Shown: positions 15,319 to 21,578 of the stretch, one piece after another
Position numbering within the stretch: the stretch's first letter is position 1
Layout: each line of letters opens with the position of its first letter
IMG/VR virus record: IMGVR_UViG_3300034272_000362
Location: 1 to 26,872 of that record
Origin: a virus
DNA length: 26,872 nt
Reading direction: 5' to 3' (one strand)
Made by a program: the position numbers and the translations under genes
The notes under the pieces: model-generated
Database searches by the model: none
The model's input: the letters and a program-made list of their open reading frames with translations, nothing else
What the model was told of the DNA's origin: nothing

Positions 15319-15498
15319 TTATTTTTTAATTAAATTAGATACACCACCTGCTTTGATTGCAGACTTTGCTCCTTTTGAAGGAACACCACCTGACATAGCT
15401 AATGGCTTTGCTTTCAATGCACCTTTGATTGCAGGAGCAACAGGTCCTGAAGGCATTTTCATTCTTGAAGAAGCCGGTAAGTTTGGAGTTGATTTCAT
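15319..15498 (-). CDS. 59-aa Lys/Pro/Ala-rich protein
   Basis: A 59-residue frame starting MKSTPNLPASSRMKMPSGPVAP and ending GGVSNLIKK. It is basic and low in complexity, with KGA/KAG repeats, and likely disordered. The neighbours leave this gap otherwise empty, and spacing (6 and 4 bp) suits an operon gene. Function unknown. Confidence 0.55.
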   Translation of the reverse strand: MKSTPNLPASSRMKMPSGPVAPAIKGALKAKPLAMSGGVPSKGAKSAIKAGGVSNLIKK

Positions 15499-15502
15499 AT
15501 TT

Positions 15503-15745
15503 TTAGTTTTTAGTTTTTGTAAATTGATTTCCTAATGTGTTACCCATACCCTGAAGACCCTGAAGACCTTGAACTCTTCCAACGGCAGCCTGATATTTTT
15601 TTTTATTACGACCCAAATTGTCCTTCAACCTTTCTTTGCCTTCTTGAATAGATTTTATCTTTTCAGCTTGGGCATTTTTGAAGGTAATAGCGTCCAATTT
15701 TTGTTGTAGGCTATTTAATGTTGGTTCTTTCTTTTCAATTGCCAT
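15503..15745 (-). CDS. 80-aa helical protein with Gln/Gly-rich tail
   Basis: MAIEKKEPTLNSLQQKLDAITFKNAQAEKIKSIQEGKERLKDN is helical and charged. The C-terminus is GRVQGLQGLQGMGNTLGNQ, a short repeat of QGL. The ATG is preceded by an AT-rich leader. It is the first minus-strand gene after the plus-strand insert, so a promoter just upstream is likely. Function unknown. Confidence 0.6.
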   Translation of the reverse strand: MAIEKKEPTLNSLQQKLDAITFKNAQAEKIKSIQEGKERLKDNLGRNKKKYQAAVGRVQGLQGLQGMGNTLGNQFTKTKN

Positions 15746-15768
15746 AATAAAAATGTAATTTTGATATA

Positions 15769-15776
15769 CAAATGTA
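15769..15776 (-). promoter_or_regulatory. Candidate -7 element TACATTTG
   Basis: The minus strand reads TACATTTG, matching TAnnTTTG, 23 bp upstream of the ATG at 15745. No clear -33 element was found at usual spacing. It would restart late transcription downstream of the oppositely oriented gene at 15792-16259. Confidence 0.4.
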
Positions 15777-15791
15777 ATAAAATTTAATTAA

Positions 15792-16259
15792 ATGAAAACA
15801 CAACCACATGACTACCTAAAGTTTTGGAGAGTAATAAGATATTACATGAAATCCAAGCATGGTTTAGGTCAGGCTGACCTCGACATGATACTATTTTTAT
15901 ACTCAGAAGGCTATTTTGGAAAGGAAAGGTTCGATGAATTTGCTCAACTTGTAAGTTGGGAACTCGGAAGATTTGAACGACTACGCCACGAAGGGTGGAT
16001 TGAACGCTTCAGAAGGAAAGGTAAGGACGGTAAAGCACTTTATCAACTGAGTTATAAATCCACACGCATGGTATTGGACATCTACAGAAAACTAAATGGG
16101 GAAGAAATCCCCGTTAGCATATCAAGCAACGCAATGTTCCATAAGAATGTCTGCTACAATGACAAGGTTTACCGGAACATGATTCTCCAAATGAACGCCT
16201 ACCAAAGGGCAAACCCCTACCGGACCCCACCCAAGCAAGTCAAAGAAGAGGATGATTAA
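15792..16259 (+). CDS. Winged-helix-like protein on the plus strand within the late block
   Basis: 155 aa. LKFWRVIRYYMKSKHGLGQADLDMILFLYSEGYFGKERFDEFAQLVSWELGRFERLRHEGWIERFRRKGKDGKALYQLSYKSTRMV (about 9-94) reads as a MarR-like winged helix: helices ending in LSxAxLDM-LFLYSEGYF, a recognition helix, then a basic wing RKGKDGKALYQLS. The C-terminus is polar and Pro-rich. It is the only plus-strand gene between 1 and 19112 and converges with GroES (stops overlap by 4 bp). A role in switching late transcription is plausible. Related conserved proteins occur in other Bacteroidetes phages, from memory. Confidence 0.65.
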   Translation: MKTQPHDYLKFWRVIRYYMKSKHGLGQADLDMILFLYSEGYFGKERFDEFAQLVSWELGRFERLRHEGWIERFRRKGKDGKALYQLSYKSTRMVLDIYRKLNGEEIPVSISSNAMFHKNVCYNDKVYRNMILQMNAYQRANPYRTPPKQVKEEDD

Positions 16260-16513
16260 AGAACCACAACCACGTCACGCTCAGAGATGATGGTGTACTG
16301 CGTGTCATCTATCAGCATCGTAAAACTGTGAGCCTTGTCGTAGTACAACTCATCACCTTCCTCAATAACACTCACGTCAGTGCCCGGTGCTACGACAGAG
16401 GCACGCTTGTACCTTAGCTGATTGGTGTCTTCACCCGAAAGTACCAAACCACTCTCCGTGGTTATGGTCTCTTGGATGTCTTTTACTACGATATATTTCC
16501 CGATTGGTGTCAT
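16256..16513 (-). CDS. groES: Co-chaperonin GroES
   Basis: 85 aa, the lid of the GroEL folding chamber. MTPIGKYIVVKDIQE matches the first strand of GroES. TESGLVLSGEDTN is a candidate mobile loop with the hydrophobic tripeptide. EEGDELYYDKA and the final YTIISERDVVVVL complete the barrel. It is about ten residues shorter than usual. It lies in an operon with GroEL, separated by one small gene overlapping both. It converges with the plus-strand winged-helix gene. Phage GroES proteins can enlarge or retune the chamber for capsid proteins. Confidence 0.85.
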   Translation of the reverse strand: MTPIGKYIVVKDIQETITTESGLVLSGEDTNQLRYKRASVVAPGTDVSVIEEGDELYYDKAHSFTMLIDDTQYTIISERDVVVVL

Positions 16514-16761
16514 ATTCTTTTAAAAATTATTGGTTGATTGTCTGCAATGTATGAGCCTGCTATGTTGTACTCATAAAACTCAATAGCGTCCTCTGCGGTC
16601 ATGTTATCTGTCAGAATTAAGTTATGAATTATTGTGTCCTCGCAATACACAAGCCTCATGTCGTTGCTTACGCCAACAATGGCGTTGTCATGACCATCAA
16701 TCACAATGAACGCCTCATCCGGATATTGCTCAATTATGGTTTGTATCTTAAGATTGCTCAT
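16510..16761 (-). CDS. 83-aa conserved phage protein between GroEL and GroES
   Basis: Contains PDEAFIVIDGHDNAIVGVSNDMRLVYCEDTIIHNLILTDNMTAEDAIEFYEYNIAGSYIADNQPIIF. The MTxEDAIEFYEYNIAGSYI..PIF segment is a family seen across many environmental tailed phages, usually unannotated. It overlaps the GroEL 3' end by 14 bp and the GroES start by 4 bp. Position suggests a link to folding or to transcription timing, but the sequence gives no mechanism. Confidence 0.7.
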   Translation of the reverse strand: MSNLKIQTIIEQYPDEAFIVIDGHDNAIVGVSNDMRLVYCEDTIIHNLILTDNMTAEDAIEFYEYNIAGSYIADNQPIIFKRI

Positions 16762-18361
16762 ACGTTCGTGCCATGGTTATAATTGCGTTAGTACTTAGTA
16801 TCGTTACAGCCACACTCACTGCGTTCTGCAATGCACATCGTGTAACCTTTAACGGGTCAATGACACCCATCTCAATCAAGTCACCCATTACGCCTGTCTT
16901 CAAGTTGTATCCATGACCAACAGGAGTGCTGTCCTTGTACACGTCACTTGGCTTCAGTCCTGCGTTAGCAAGTATTTGTTGGAATGGAGCCATCAATGCG
17001 TTACGAACAATGCTTAATGCAGCATTATACTCTACACTTTTTGTTTCTTCACCCAACTCAGCACTCTCATCAAGCAATGCCTTGCCGGCACCGGGTAATA
17101 TACCCTCCTCCAAGGCTGACCTTACTGCACACACCGCATCGTCAACCCTGTCGTACAACTCTTTTTGCTCCAAGTCAGTCTGACCACCAACAAAGATGAC
17201 ACCAATGCCACCTGTCAATGATGCTATACGCTCCAACAGGAAGTCCTTGTCACCCTTTTTAGTCGCCTCACCATGTGCGTTCCACAACTGCTTGACACGC
17301 TCCTCAACGGCAGCCTCGTCAGACTTTGCTGCACTGCGAATAATGACCGTCTTGTCCTTGCTCACAATGACCTTTGCTGCGTGACCCAAGTCACCATAGT
17401 GCATAATGCTCAAGTCATCACCGGTCTTCTCACTGAAGTAGGTCGCACCCACACTTATCGCTATGTCCTGCATCAACTCATGCTGCTTGTATCCGAAATT
17501 TGGCGGAGGCACAGCTACAACCTTCAAGTTCCCCTTCATGCTGTTCGCTGAAAGCGTGTTCACCACGTTCACATTGCACGGAGAAATTATTAATAGCTTC
17601 TTGCCCTCAGAAATTATTGGCTTCAACACGTTCTCAATCTGTAATATATTCGCTATCTCCATGTCAGCAACCAACACCATCACGTCCTCAAACACACACT
17701 CATCCTTCTTGGTGTCATTAATGAACAACGGACTCAAATACCCCCTGTCAATCTTTAACCCCTTGGTCGTCTCAGCATACGTCTCAGCAGTCTGACTCCG
17801 CTCCACCGTAACAATACCGGTCTTGCCCACATCTTTGTACACCTCAGAAATAATACGCCCTATCTCACGGTCATTGTTAGCCGAGATAGATGCCACATCT
17901 AAGAGCATCGCACTACTAACCTTCTTCGCCTTACGCTTCAGCTTGTCCACCACCTTAGTGCTTATGTCCACCATGTGTCTGAGCACCTCAGTCCTGTTCA
18001 TCTCCTCATTGATGTGCTCAAGTCCTCCCAACACCAAACCCTCTGTCAACACAATAGCCGTAGTCGTACCATCACCTGCCGCAGTGGCAGTCTTGTCTGC
18101 CGCCTCCCTCATCATCTTAACCGCAAGGTTCTCACTCGGGTCAATCAGGTCAATAGCCTTCGCCACCGTTACACCATCCTTAGTCACGGTGATGCCGTGC
18201 GTGTGATGCGGACTCTCAATCAAGACCGTGTTCCCACTTGGACCCAAAGTCGACTTGACAGCCTTTGACATTTTAATAACTCCACTGATTAATTTCTTGC
18301 GTCCTTCGCTTCCGAATTGCAAGTCCTTGGGTGAATACCCAATTCCTGATGTCTCTACCAT
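16748..18361 (-). CDS. groEL: Phage-encoded chaperonin GroEL
   Basis: 537 aa ATP-dependent group I chaperonin. Conserved features: TLGPSGNTVLIE (38-49), KDGVTVAK (61-68, D62 for nucleotide), GDGTTTA (96-102), and the late RVDDAVCAVRSALEEGILPGAG block carrying the catalytic Asp (D398 of E. coli). Length is close to bacterial GroEL (about 545), so it has all three domains. Notable differences are the absent GGM tail (it ends ARTYEQS) and many apical-domain changes. It is led by the non-SD leader AATCAAATG and a TATATTTG -7 element. Presumed clients are phage capsid or fibre proteins. Confidence 0.95.
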   Translation of the reverse strand: MVETSGIGYSPKDLQFGSEGRKKLISGVIKMSKAVKSTLGPSGNTVLIESPHHTHGITVTKDGVTVAKAIDLIDPSENLAVKMMREAADKTATAAGDGTTTAIVLTEGLVLGGLEHINEEMNRTEVLRHMVDISTKVVDKLKRKAKKVSSAMLLDVASISANNDREIGRIISEVYKDVGKTGIVTVERSQTAETYAETTKGLKIDRGYLSPLFINDTKKDECVFEDVMVLVADMEIANILQIENVLKPIISEGKKLLIISPCNVNVVNTLSANSMKGNLKVVAVPPPNFGYKQHELMQDIAISVGATYFSEKTGDDLSIMHYGDLGHAAKVIVSKDKTVIIRSAAKSDEAAVEERVKQLWNAHGEATKKGDKDFLLERIASLTGGIGVIFVGGQTDLEQKELYDRVDDAVCAVRSALEEGILPGAGKALLDESAELGEETKSVEYNAALSIVRNALMAPFQQILANAGLKPSDVYKDSTPVGHGYNLKTGVMGDLIEMGVIDPLKVTRCALQNAVSVAVTILSTNAIITMARTYEQS

Positions 18362-18388
18362 TTGATTAAATTAAATTTTGATGATGTA

Positions 18389-18396
18389 CAAATATA
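18389..18396 (-). promoter_or_regulatory. Candidate -7 element TATATTTG upstream of groEL
   Basis: Minus strand TATATTTG (perfect TAnnTTTG), about 27 bp before the groEL ATG. Two TTTG/TTGAC-like stretches lie upstream, at shorter spacing than the ideal 19-21 bp, so the -33 assignment is weak. The same -7 octamer is used before other genes in this window. Confidence 0.5.
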
Positions 18397-18421
18397 GTCA
18401 AATGTCAACAAAATATATGCC

Positions 18422-18705
18422 ATGTCGATTTTTTCTGAAATAATGTCGATTTTATTTTAAGCAAAAGTGCCCTAACGATACCAACAACAAAGATTATGGT
18501 GTGTTAACACCTACAAATGACGAAATGTCAAAAAATTTTCCCCTATTACTCTATATATATTTCCCTCCTTTTTATTTTTTTTTCCACTACATTTCTTCTT
18601 TTTTTTCGACATTTTCGACATTAAAGAGATAAAGTATTAATAATCAATAAGTTATAAAAATCAAATCGACATAAAATCGACATAAAAACATACTAAAAAT
18701 GTCGA
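18422..18705. repeat. Seven-copy ATGTCGA/TCGACAT array, possible origin or operator region
   Basis: Non-coding, AT-rich. ATGTCGA occurs at 18422 and 18443, TCGACAT at 18606, 18615, 18666 and 18677, and ATGTCGA again at 18699. That gives two clusters in opposite orientation around an AT-rich centre (pyrimidine and TATA runs, 18541-18605). A 10-bp palindrome GTGTTAACAC lies at 18501-18510. Layout fits a replication origin with iterons or a multi-site operator between the late and early blocks. No protein partner is shown by the sequence. Confidence 0.55.
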
Positions 18706-18720
18706 GGATGACATTAACCT

Positions 18721-18736
18721 ATCATAATTTTATGAT
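18721..18736. repeat. AT-rich palindrome ATCATAA-TT-TTATGAT
   Basis: Inverted repeat with 7-bp arms and a 2-bp centre, just beyond the ATGTCGA array. It overlaps the left copy of a second inverted repeat pair (GATTGGTGTAT 18734-18744 / ATACACCAATC 18848-18858). Likely part of the same regulatory region. Confidence 0.45.
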
Positions 18737-18780
18737 TGGTGTATTTTAGATGTATGCATAAATAGTAAAAAACTAATTGC

Positions 18781-18801
18781 ATTGACTGATTTACAGTCAA
18801 T
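18781..18801. repeat. Stem-loop ATTGACTG-ATTTA-CAGTCAAT
   Basis: Perfect 8-bp stem with a 5-nt loop, in the non-coding gap directly beyond the minus-strand terminator. It lacks a following U tract on the plus strand, so is not a plus-strand intrinsic terminator. It may support termination or be a binding site. Confidence 0.5.
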
Positions 18802-18835
18802 AAAAAAAGGGGAGCCTAACTAAAGACACCCCCTT
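18802..18835 (-). terminator. Intrinsic terminator after the 84-aa gene
   Basis: Read on the minus strand: AAGGGG, a 17-nt loop, CCCCTT, then a T run (seven T in total). It lies 23 bp beyond the stop of the gene at 18858-19112. It would isolate that gene from the groEL transcript and from the origin-like array. Confidence 0.6.
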
Positions 18836-18857
18836 CAAAATTGGATGATACACCAAT

Positions 18858-19112
18858 CTACATCTCGTAACCCTCAGTCATCTCTGACCTCATGTTACCC
18901 AACATCACAGCCTCAGCATACATATCAATCTTCTTAGCACGCTTGACTTCACTCTTCAATTGTGCAGCCTGCTGAATGCCGGTCTGCCCATCAGGTCTGT
19001 TGTTAATTAACATACCCTTGTTAACAGTCAACCCAAAGTCAGCACCGCTCTGCTGATAAATACTGTTCGACAAGTCAGCCTTGTAAACAGAGTTTCCAAA
19101 TTTTAACTTCAT
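18858..19112 (-). CDS. 84-aa monocistronic protein, unknown function
   Basis: MKLKFGNSVYKADLSNSIYQQSGADFGLTVNKGM.. then a helical, charged C-terminal half (QQAAQLKSEVKRAKKIDMYAEAVMLGNMRSEMTEGYEM). It has its own -7 element upstream and its own terminator downstream, unusual in this dense phage. That isolation suggests separate, perhaps early or continuous, expression. No domain recognised. Confidence 0.65.
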   Translation of the reverse strand: MKLKFGNSVYKADLSNSIYQQSGADFGLTVNKGMLINNRPDGQTGIQQAAQLKSEVKRAKKIDMYAEAVMLGNMRSEMTEGYEM

Positions 19113-19150
19113 AATGATTTTGTTTTAAAACGTACACGAAATATTTCAGT

Positions 19151-19158
19151 CAAATATA
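19151..19158 (-). promoter_or_regulatory. Candidate -7 element TATATTTG for the 84-aa gene
   Basis: Minus strand TATATTTG, about 38 bp upstream of the ATG at 19112. No ideal -33 was seen. It is one of three perfect TATATTTG boxes in the hub between late and early genes and the dnaA-like gene. Confidence 0.5.
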
Positions 19159-19194
19159 AGCATTAATTACAAGTAGTGTTTGGGCTATATAGCG

Positions 19195-19412
19195 GTTTGG
19201 CGAGCCGAGCCACGAACCGAAAGTCGTTTTTTTCGAGGGGGTGGGGGGTCGGTTTCAATTCGCCCGTTCGGTTTTTTTGGCGTTTTGCTATGCCCGTGCC
19301 CGTGCCCCCGTGCCCGTGACGTGTACACGTGCCCTCTATGCGACCCTTTGCCGTGCATCCGTGACCGCATCCGCTCCCTTTGCCCCAATGTCCGCTCCAT
19401 TTGCCCCCAAAA
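19195..19412. other. GC-rich non-coding island with direct repeats and palindrome
   Basis: In an AT-rich genome this 220-bp stretch is strikingly GC-rich. It holds G runs (19218-19250), iterated CCCGTG units (19291-19317), a perfect 12-bp palindrome ACGTGTACACGT (19319-19330), and a direct repeat CCGCTCC(C/A)TTTGCCCC at 19371-19386 and 19392-19407. Overlapping frames exist on both strands but read as low-complexity Gly/His/Arg or Cys/Pro/Arg sequence and look non-coding. It could be an origin element, a packaging signal or a structured RNA. Confidence 0.5.
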
Positions 19413-19413
19413 C

Positions 19414-19429
19414 GTGTCTTTATAGACAC
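19414..19429. repeat. Palindrome GTGTCT-TTAT-AGACAC
   Basis: First copy of the dispersed hairpin on the early side. It lies at the edge of the GC-rich island, about 220 bp before the first plus-strand gene. No hammerhead core follows it. Confidence 0.85.
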
Positions 19430-19562
19430 AAAGGACACTAAAGAAGAGGGCGTAACCCAATCATTGTCAGATGACCGTTCAAATTTAGTTCAATAAAAAA
19501 TAGTGCCTAACGTATTCAAAACCAAACAAATTGAAAATAATCAATAAAAAGTGAAAAAATAT

Positions 19563-19593
19563 TTTGCAGTTAATAAGAATTGTACTATAATTG
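19563..19593 (+). promoter_or_regulatory. Bacteroidetes-type early promoter
   Basis: A -33 TTTG (19563-19566), 19-bp spacer and -7 TATAATTG (19586-19593, one mismatch to TAnnTTTG). Transcription would begin near 19600, giving a leader of about 50 nt before the ATG at 19652. The leader contains ACGAAAATTGAACAT (19617-19631), repeated before the gene at 26382. This is the best full promoter seen and probably drives the early operon. Confidence 0.6.
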
Positions 19594-19616
19594 TACATGC
19601 AATCGACGAACGGTTG

Positions 19617-19631
19617 ACGAAAATTGAACAT
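19617..19631 (+). repeat. Leader repeat ACGAAAATTGAACAT, copy 1
   Basis: Exact 15-bp match to 26352-26366, in both cases followed by (A)TTAACT and then a start codon about 15-20 bp on. It may be a promoter-downstream or translation-enhancing element. Confidence 0.5.
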
Positions 19632-19651
19632 TTAACTAACAAAACAACACT

Positions 19652-20242
19652 ATGAGTACATTATTAGCAATTGAGAGCCACTTTTTAACAACTGCAAATG
19701 CAATTGAGGGGTTAAAATTAAGAGAGTTAAGACGTTTGGTAACAGCGGACTTGAACGCCACTAAGAAGAGATTTGAAACAAGCCTACAGCTATCACAGAT
19801 AGTGGCTGAGGGGTTCGAGTGGTATAAGTCTACAGCGGGCAAAGCCACAATGACCAATGAGGGCATTACGTGGAATGCAGAAGAGTTCGCATTGAAAGTC
19901 TACGGATACCAAAAGAGTTTCTTCTACAAATTAGTGAAAGCAGGTGCGGTAGAGACTGAAAAGGTAGAGGAGTACAAGACCTACGAGCCGAACAACAGAA
20001 CGATTGAGGGACTATTGAAGTTCGTCAAATCAGGTGGAAAGGGTGCTGAGGGTGAGGGTGGAGAAGAGGGCGACGGCGAGACTGCAGAACGTCCGACAAC
20101 GGTATTGACGTTCACCTACAAAACAGATGCCGGAAACGTGTCCGTACGTGTCGACTCAAACGGTGGTGTTAAGACCACTAATACAAATGAGCAAATAGCT
20201 GAGGCTATTGCATTCTTATCAGCAACATTAATCAATAATTAA
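19652..20242 (+). CDS. First early gene, 196-aa protein of unknown function
   Basis: A helical N-terminal domain (about 1-120; contains KLRELRRLVTADLNATKKRFETSLQLSQIVAEGFEWYKS and VYGYQKSFFYKLVKAG) is joined by a Gly/Glu/Lys linker (127-147) to a small beta-rich domain (148-196, TTVLTFTYKTDAGNVSVRVDSNGGVKT). Two-domain architecture with an acidic disordered linker suits a DNA-binding or regulatory protein. Its place right after the strongest promoter suggests an immediate-early product. No family recognised. Confidence 0.7.
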   Translation: MSTLLAIESHFLTTANAIEGLKLRELRRLVTADLNATKKRFETSLQLSQIVAEGFEWYKSTAGKATMTNEGITWNAEEFALKVYGYQKSFFYKLVKAGAVETEKVEEYKTYEPNNRTIEGLLKFVKSGGKGAEGEGGEEGDGETAERPTTVLTFTYKTDAGNVSVRVDSNGGVKTTNTNEQIAEAIAFLSATLINN

Positions 20243-20245
20243 ACC

Positions 20246-20261
20246 GTGTCTGTGAAGACAC
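20246..20261. repeat. Palindrome GTGTCT-GTGA-AGACAC before the amidoligase
   Basis: Sits 16 bp before the amidoligase ATG and just after the stop of the preceding gene. No hammerhead core lies between hairpin and start. It shares arms exactly with the other seven copies. Confidence 0.85.
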
Positions 20262-20277
20262 ACTAAAACCTAAAACT

Positions 20278-21147
20278 ATGAGCAACAATGGAATTGTCTA
20301 CGGACTAACGGGCGAAAGCCAAAGAGGTGATGCTGATACAGCATATCACCGTAAGCCTGCCCCCCTATTTTTAAACAAGACTAAGTATCCGATTGACGTG
20401 TCGGGTCTTAAGAAAGCCGACCAAAGGACTGCAATTAAATTTGACGGAGAGGACTTTGTGTCAAAGTTCACTATCGGGTTCGAGGTTGAGAAAAACCAAT
20501 TGAACCGTAGTGCGATTCGGGAGTATGAGTTGTTTTGTGGGTTCGAGCGTGACAGTTCATGTGGATATGAGGCGGTCACCCACGTGTTACCACTATTGCC
20601 TGCAGGCAAGTGGCGGACAAAGGTATTTGACATGATGCACAAGGCTGAAAAAATCATTGATGACCGTTTCAGTCCCTCTGATAAGAGGTGTGGAGGTCAT
20701 ATAACGATTGCGGTTGACGGGTTAACAGCATGGGACTTAAGGGACGCAATACGTGGGAATTGTGGAATTGTGTACGCATTGTTTCGGCATAGGCTTGACA
20801 ATTACTACTGCAAAAACAATAACCGTATGAGTAACGGTTACCCGTATGATACCCGTTATCAGATAACATTGGCAAAGGGTGACTGTTTGGAGTTTCGGTT
20901 ACCGTCACGGTTCGAGTCGGTCAAGCAGATGATGAGGCGATATGAGCTGTTTTATGAGTTGGTGGACTTCAGTATCAACAAACCGAACGGGTCGCATGAC
21001 GCATTCCTGAGACGTGTGAAGCCTATTGTCTTATCAATGTACAACGGTGACGAGGGCAAGGTTGAGAGCATCCTGAGCCTATCAAAACACTTCAGGGCAT
21101 ATATACTGAAGGGCAAGATGAGTACTGAGATAATGGGATACCTTTAG
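20278..21147 (+). CDS. Amidoligase_2-like (glutamine synthetase-fold) ligase
   Basis: 289 aa. The motif order matches the COOH-NH2 amidoligase family (Amidoligase_2) described by Iyer and colleagues: GFEVE (67-71, E69/E71), ERDSSCGYEAVTHVLPL (90-106, acid and E98), CGGHITI (138-144, H141), LFRHRLDNYY (168-177) and LEFRLPSR (204-211, E205/R207/R211). These enzymes use ATP to join an amine to a carboxylate, forming amide or isopeptide bonds. The same window carries an amidotransferase/cyclotransferase fusion, the known genomic partners. The target is unknown. It may modify a host or phage peptide, or make a small metabolite. The family call is by motif, not by search. Confidence 0.75.
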   Translation: MSNNGIVYGLTGESQRGDADTAYHRKPAPLFLNKTKYPIDVSGLKKADQRTAIKFDGEDFVSKFTIGFEVEKNQLNRSAIREYELFCGFERDSSCGYEAVTHVLPLLPAGKWRTKVFDMMHKAEKIIDDRFSPSDKRCGGHITIAVDGLTAWDLRDAIRGNCGIVYALFRHRLDNYYCKNNNRMSNGYPYDTRYQITLAKGDCLEFRLPSRFESVKQMMRRYELFYELVDFSINKPNGSHDAFLRRVKPIVLSMYNGDEGKVESILSLSKHFRAYILKGKMSTEIMGYL

Positions 21148-21163
21148 AGTTCAAAGGGGCATG

Positions 21164-21179
21164 GTGTCTACAAAGACAC
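21164..21179. repeat. Palindrome GTGTCT-ACAA-AGACAC before hammerhead 1
   Basis: Lies in the gap after the amidoligase stop. It ends 13 nt before the predicted ribozyme cleavage site, so it would form the 3' end of the cleaved upstream RNA. Confidence 0.85.
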
Positions 21180-21187
21180 TGTGTCCC

Positions 21188-21236
21188 CCGTATGCGGATG
21201 AGTGTCCGTACTGATGATTGCGAGAGCATGAAACGG
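21188..21236 (+). ncRNA. Type III hammerhead ribozyme 1
   Basis: Stem III CCGT (21188-21191) pairs ACGG (21233-21236). A at 21192 is the cleavage nucleotide (GUA). Stem I is TGCGGA/TCCGTA around the loop TGAGTG (21199-21204). The core is CTGATGA (21211-21217). Stem II is TTGC/GCAT closed by a GAGA tetraloop, with its first pair a U-U mismatch. GAAA (21230-21233) completes the core. Self-cleavage would occur after 21192, leaving a 72-nt ribozyme leader before ATG 21265. Confidence 0.75.
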
Positions 21237-21264
21237 AATTATAAACAAATTAAAAAACAAAATT

Positions 21265-21465
21265 ATGAGAACAGAGATTTTATTCAAATTGAAAATCAGA
21301 GGTACGTTTAATCGTACGGGATTTGTTGCTGATAGTTCAGCGGCTGAGTTGACACTAACCAAATTTGCGGACGGTACGGTGATGCTAAAGCACGGACGTA
21401 CGACCTTAAAAAATAGGTTCAGTGGTTGCAAAAAAATAACTGATATGCTTTTAAATTCAATTTAA
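21265..21465 (+). CDS. 66-aa early protein after hammerhead 1
   Basis: MRTEILFKLKIRGTFNRTGFVADSS.. and KFADGTVMLKHGRTTLKNRFSGCKKITDMLLNSI. It is beta-rich with two RGTFNRTGF/KNRF motifs, basic, soluble, with no family recognised. It is preceded by an A-rich leader (AAAAAACAAAATT) and is the first gene of the module released by the ribozyme. Confidence 0.65.
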   Translation: MRTEILFKLKIRGTFNRTGFVADSSAAELTLTKFADGTVMLKHGRTTLKNRFSGCKKITDMLLNSI

Positions 21466-21467
21466 TT

Positions 21468-21578
21468 ATGGGAACGCACATCACAATTTTAGAGGCAATT
21501 ATAGTAGGTGGGTTCAGCCTATTGGTATTTTTATTAATCAATGCACTATTAGAGTACATTAAATCAAAAACAAAATGA
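21468..21578 (+). CDS. 36-aa single-pass membrane peptide
   Basis: A 36-residue frame, MGTHITILEAIIVGGFSLLV.. to LEYIKSKTK. It has one hydrophobic helix over most of its length and a basic C-terminal tail, so an N-out/C-in orientation is likely. Its stop overlaps the next ATG (ATGA) and its start is 2 bp after the previous stop, supporting translation. Possibly a membrane toxin or host-remodelling peptide; function unknown. Confidence 0.55.
   Translation: MGTHITILEAIIVGGFSLLVFLLINALLEYIKSKTK

Noticed and set aside
16926-18268. Plus-strand frames opposite groEL
   Set aside because: They overlap one another and mirror the conserved chaperonin sequence; no leader or domain supports them.
19163-19460. 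Open frames on both strands across the GC-rich island
   Set aside because: They overlap in several frames, give low-complexity Gly/His/Arg or Cys/Pro/Arg products, and follow base composition, not codon patterns. The direct repeats and palindrome explain the sequence better.
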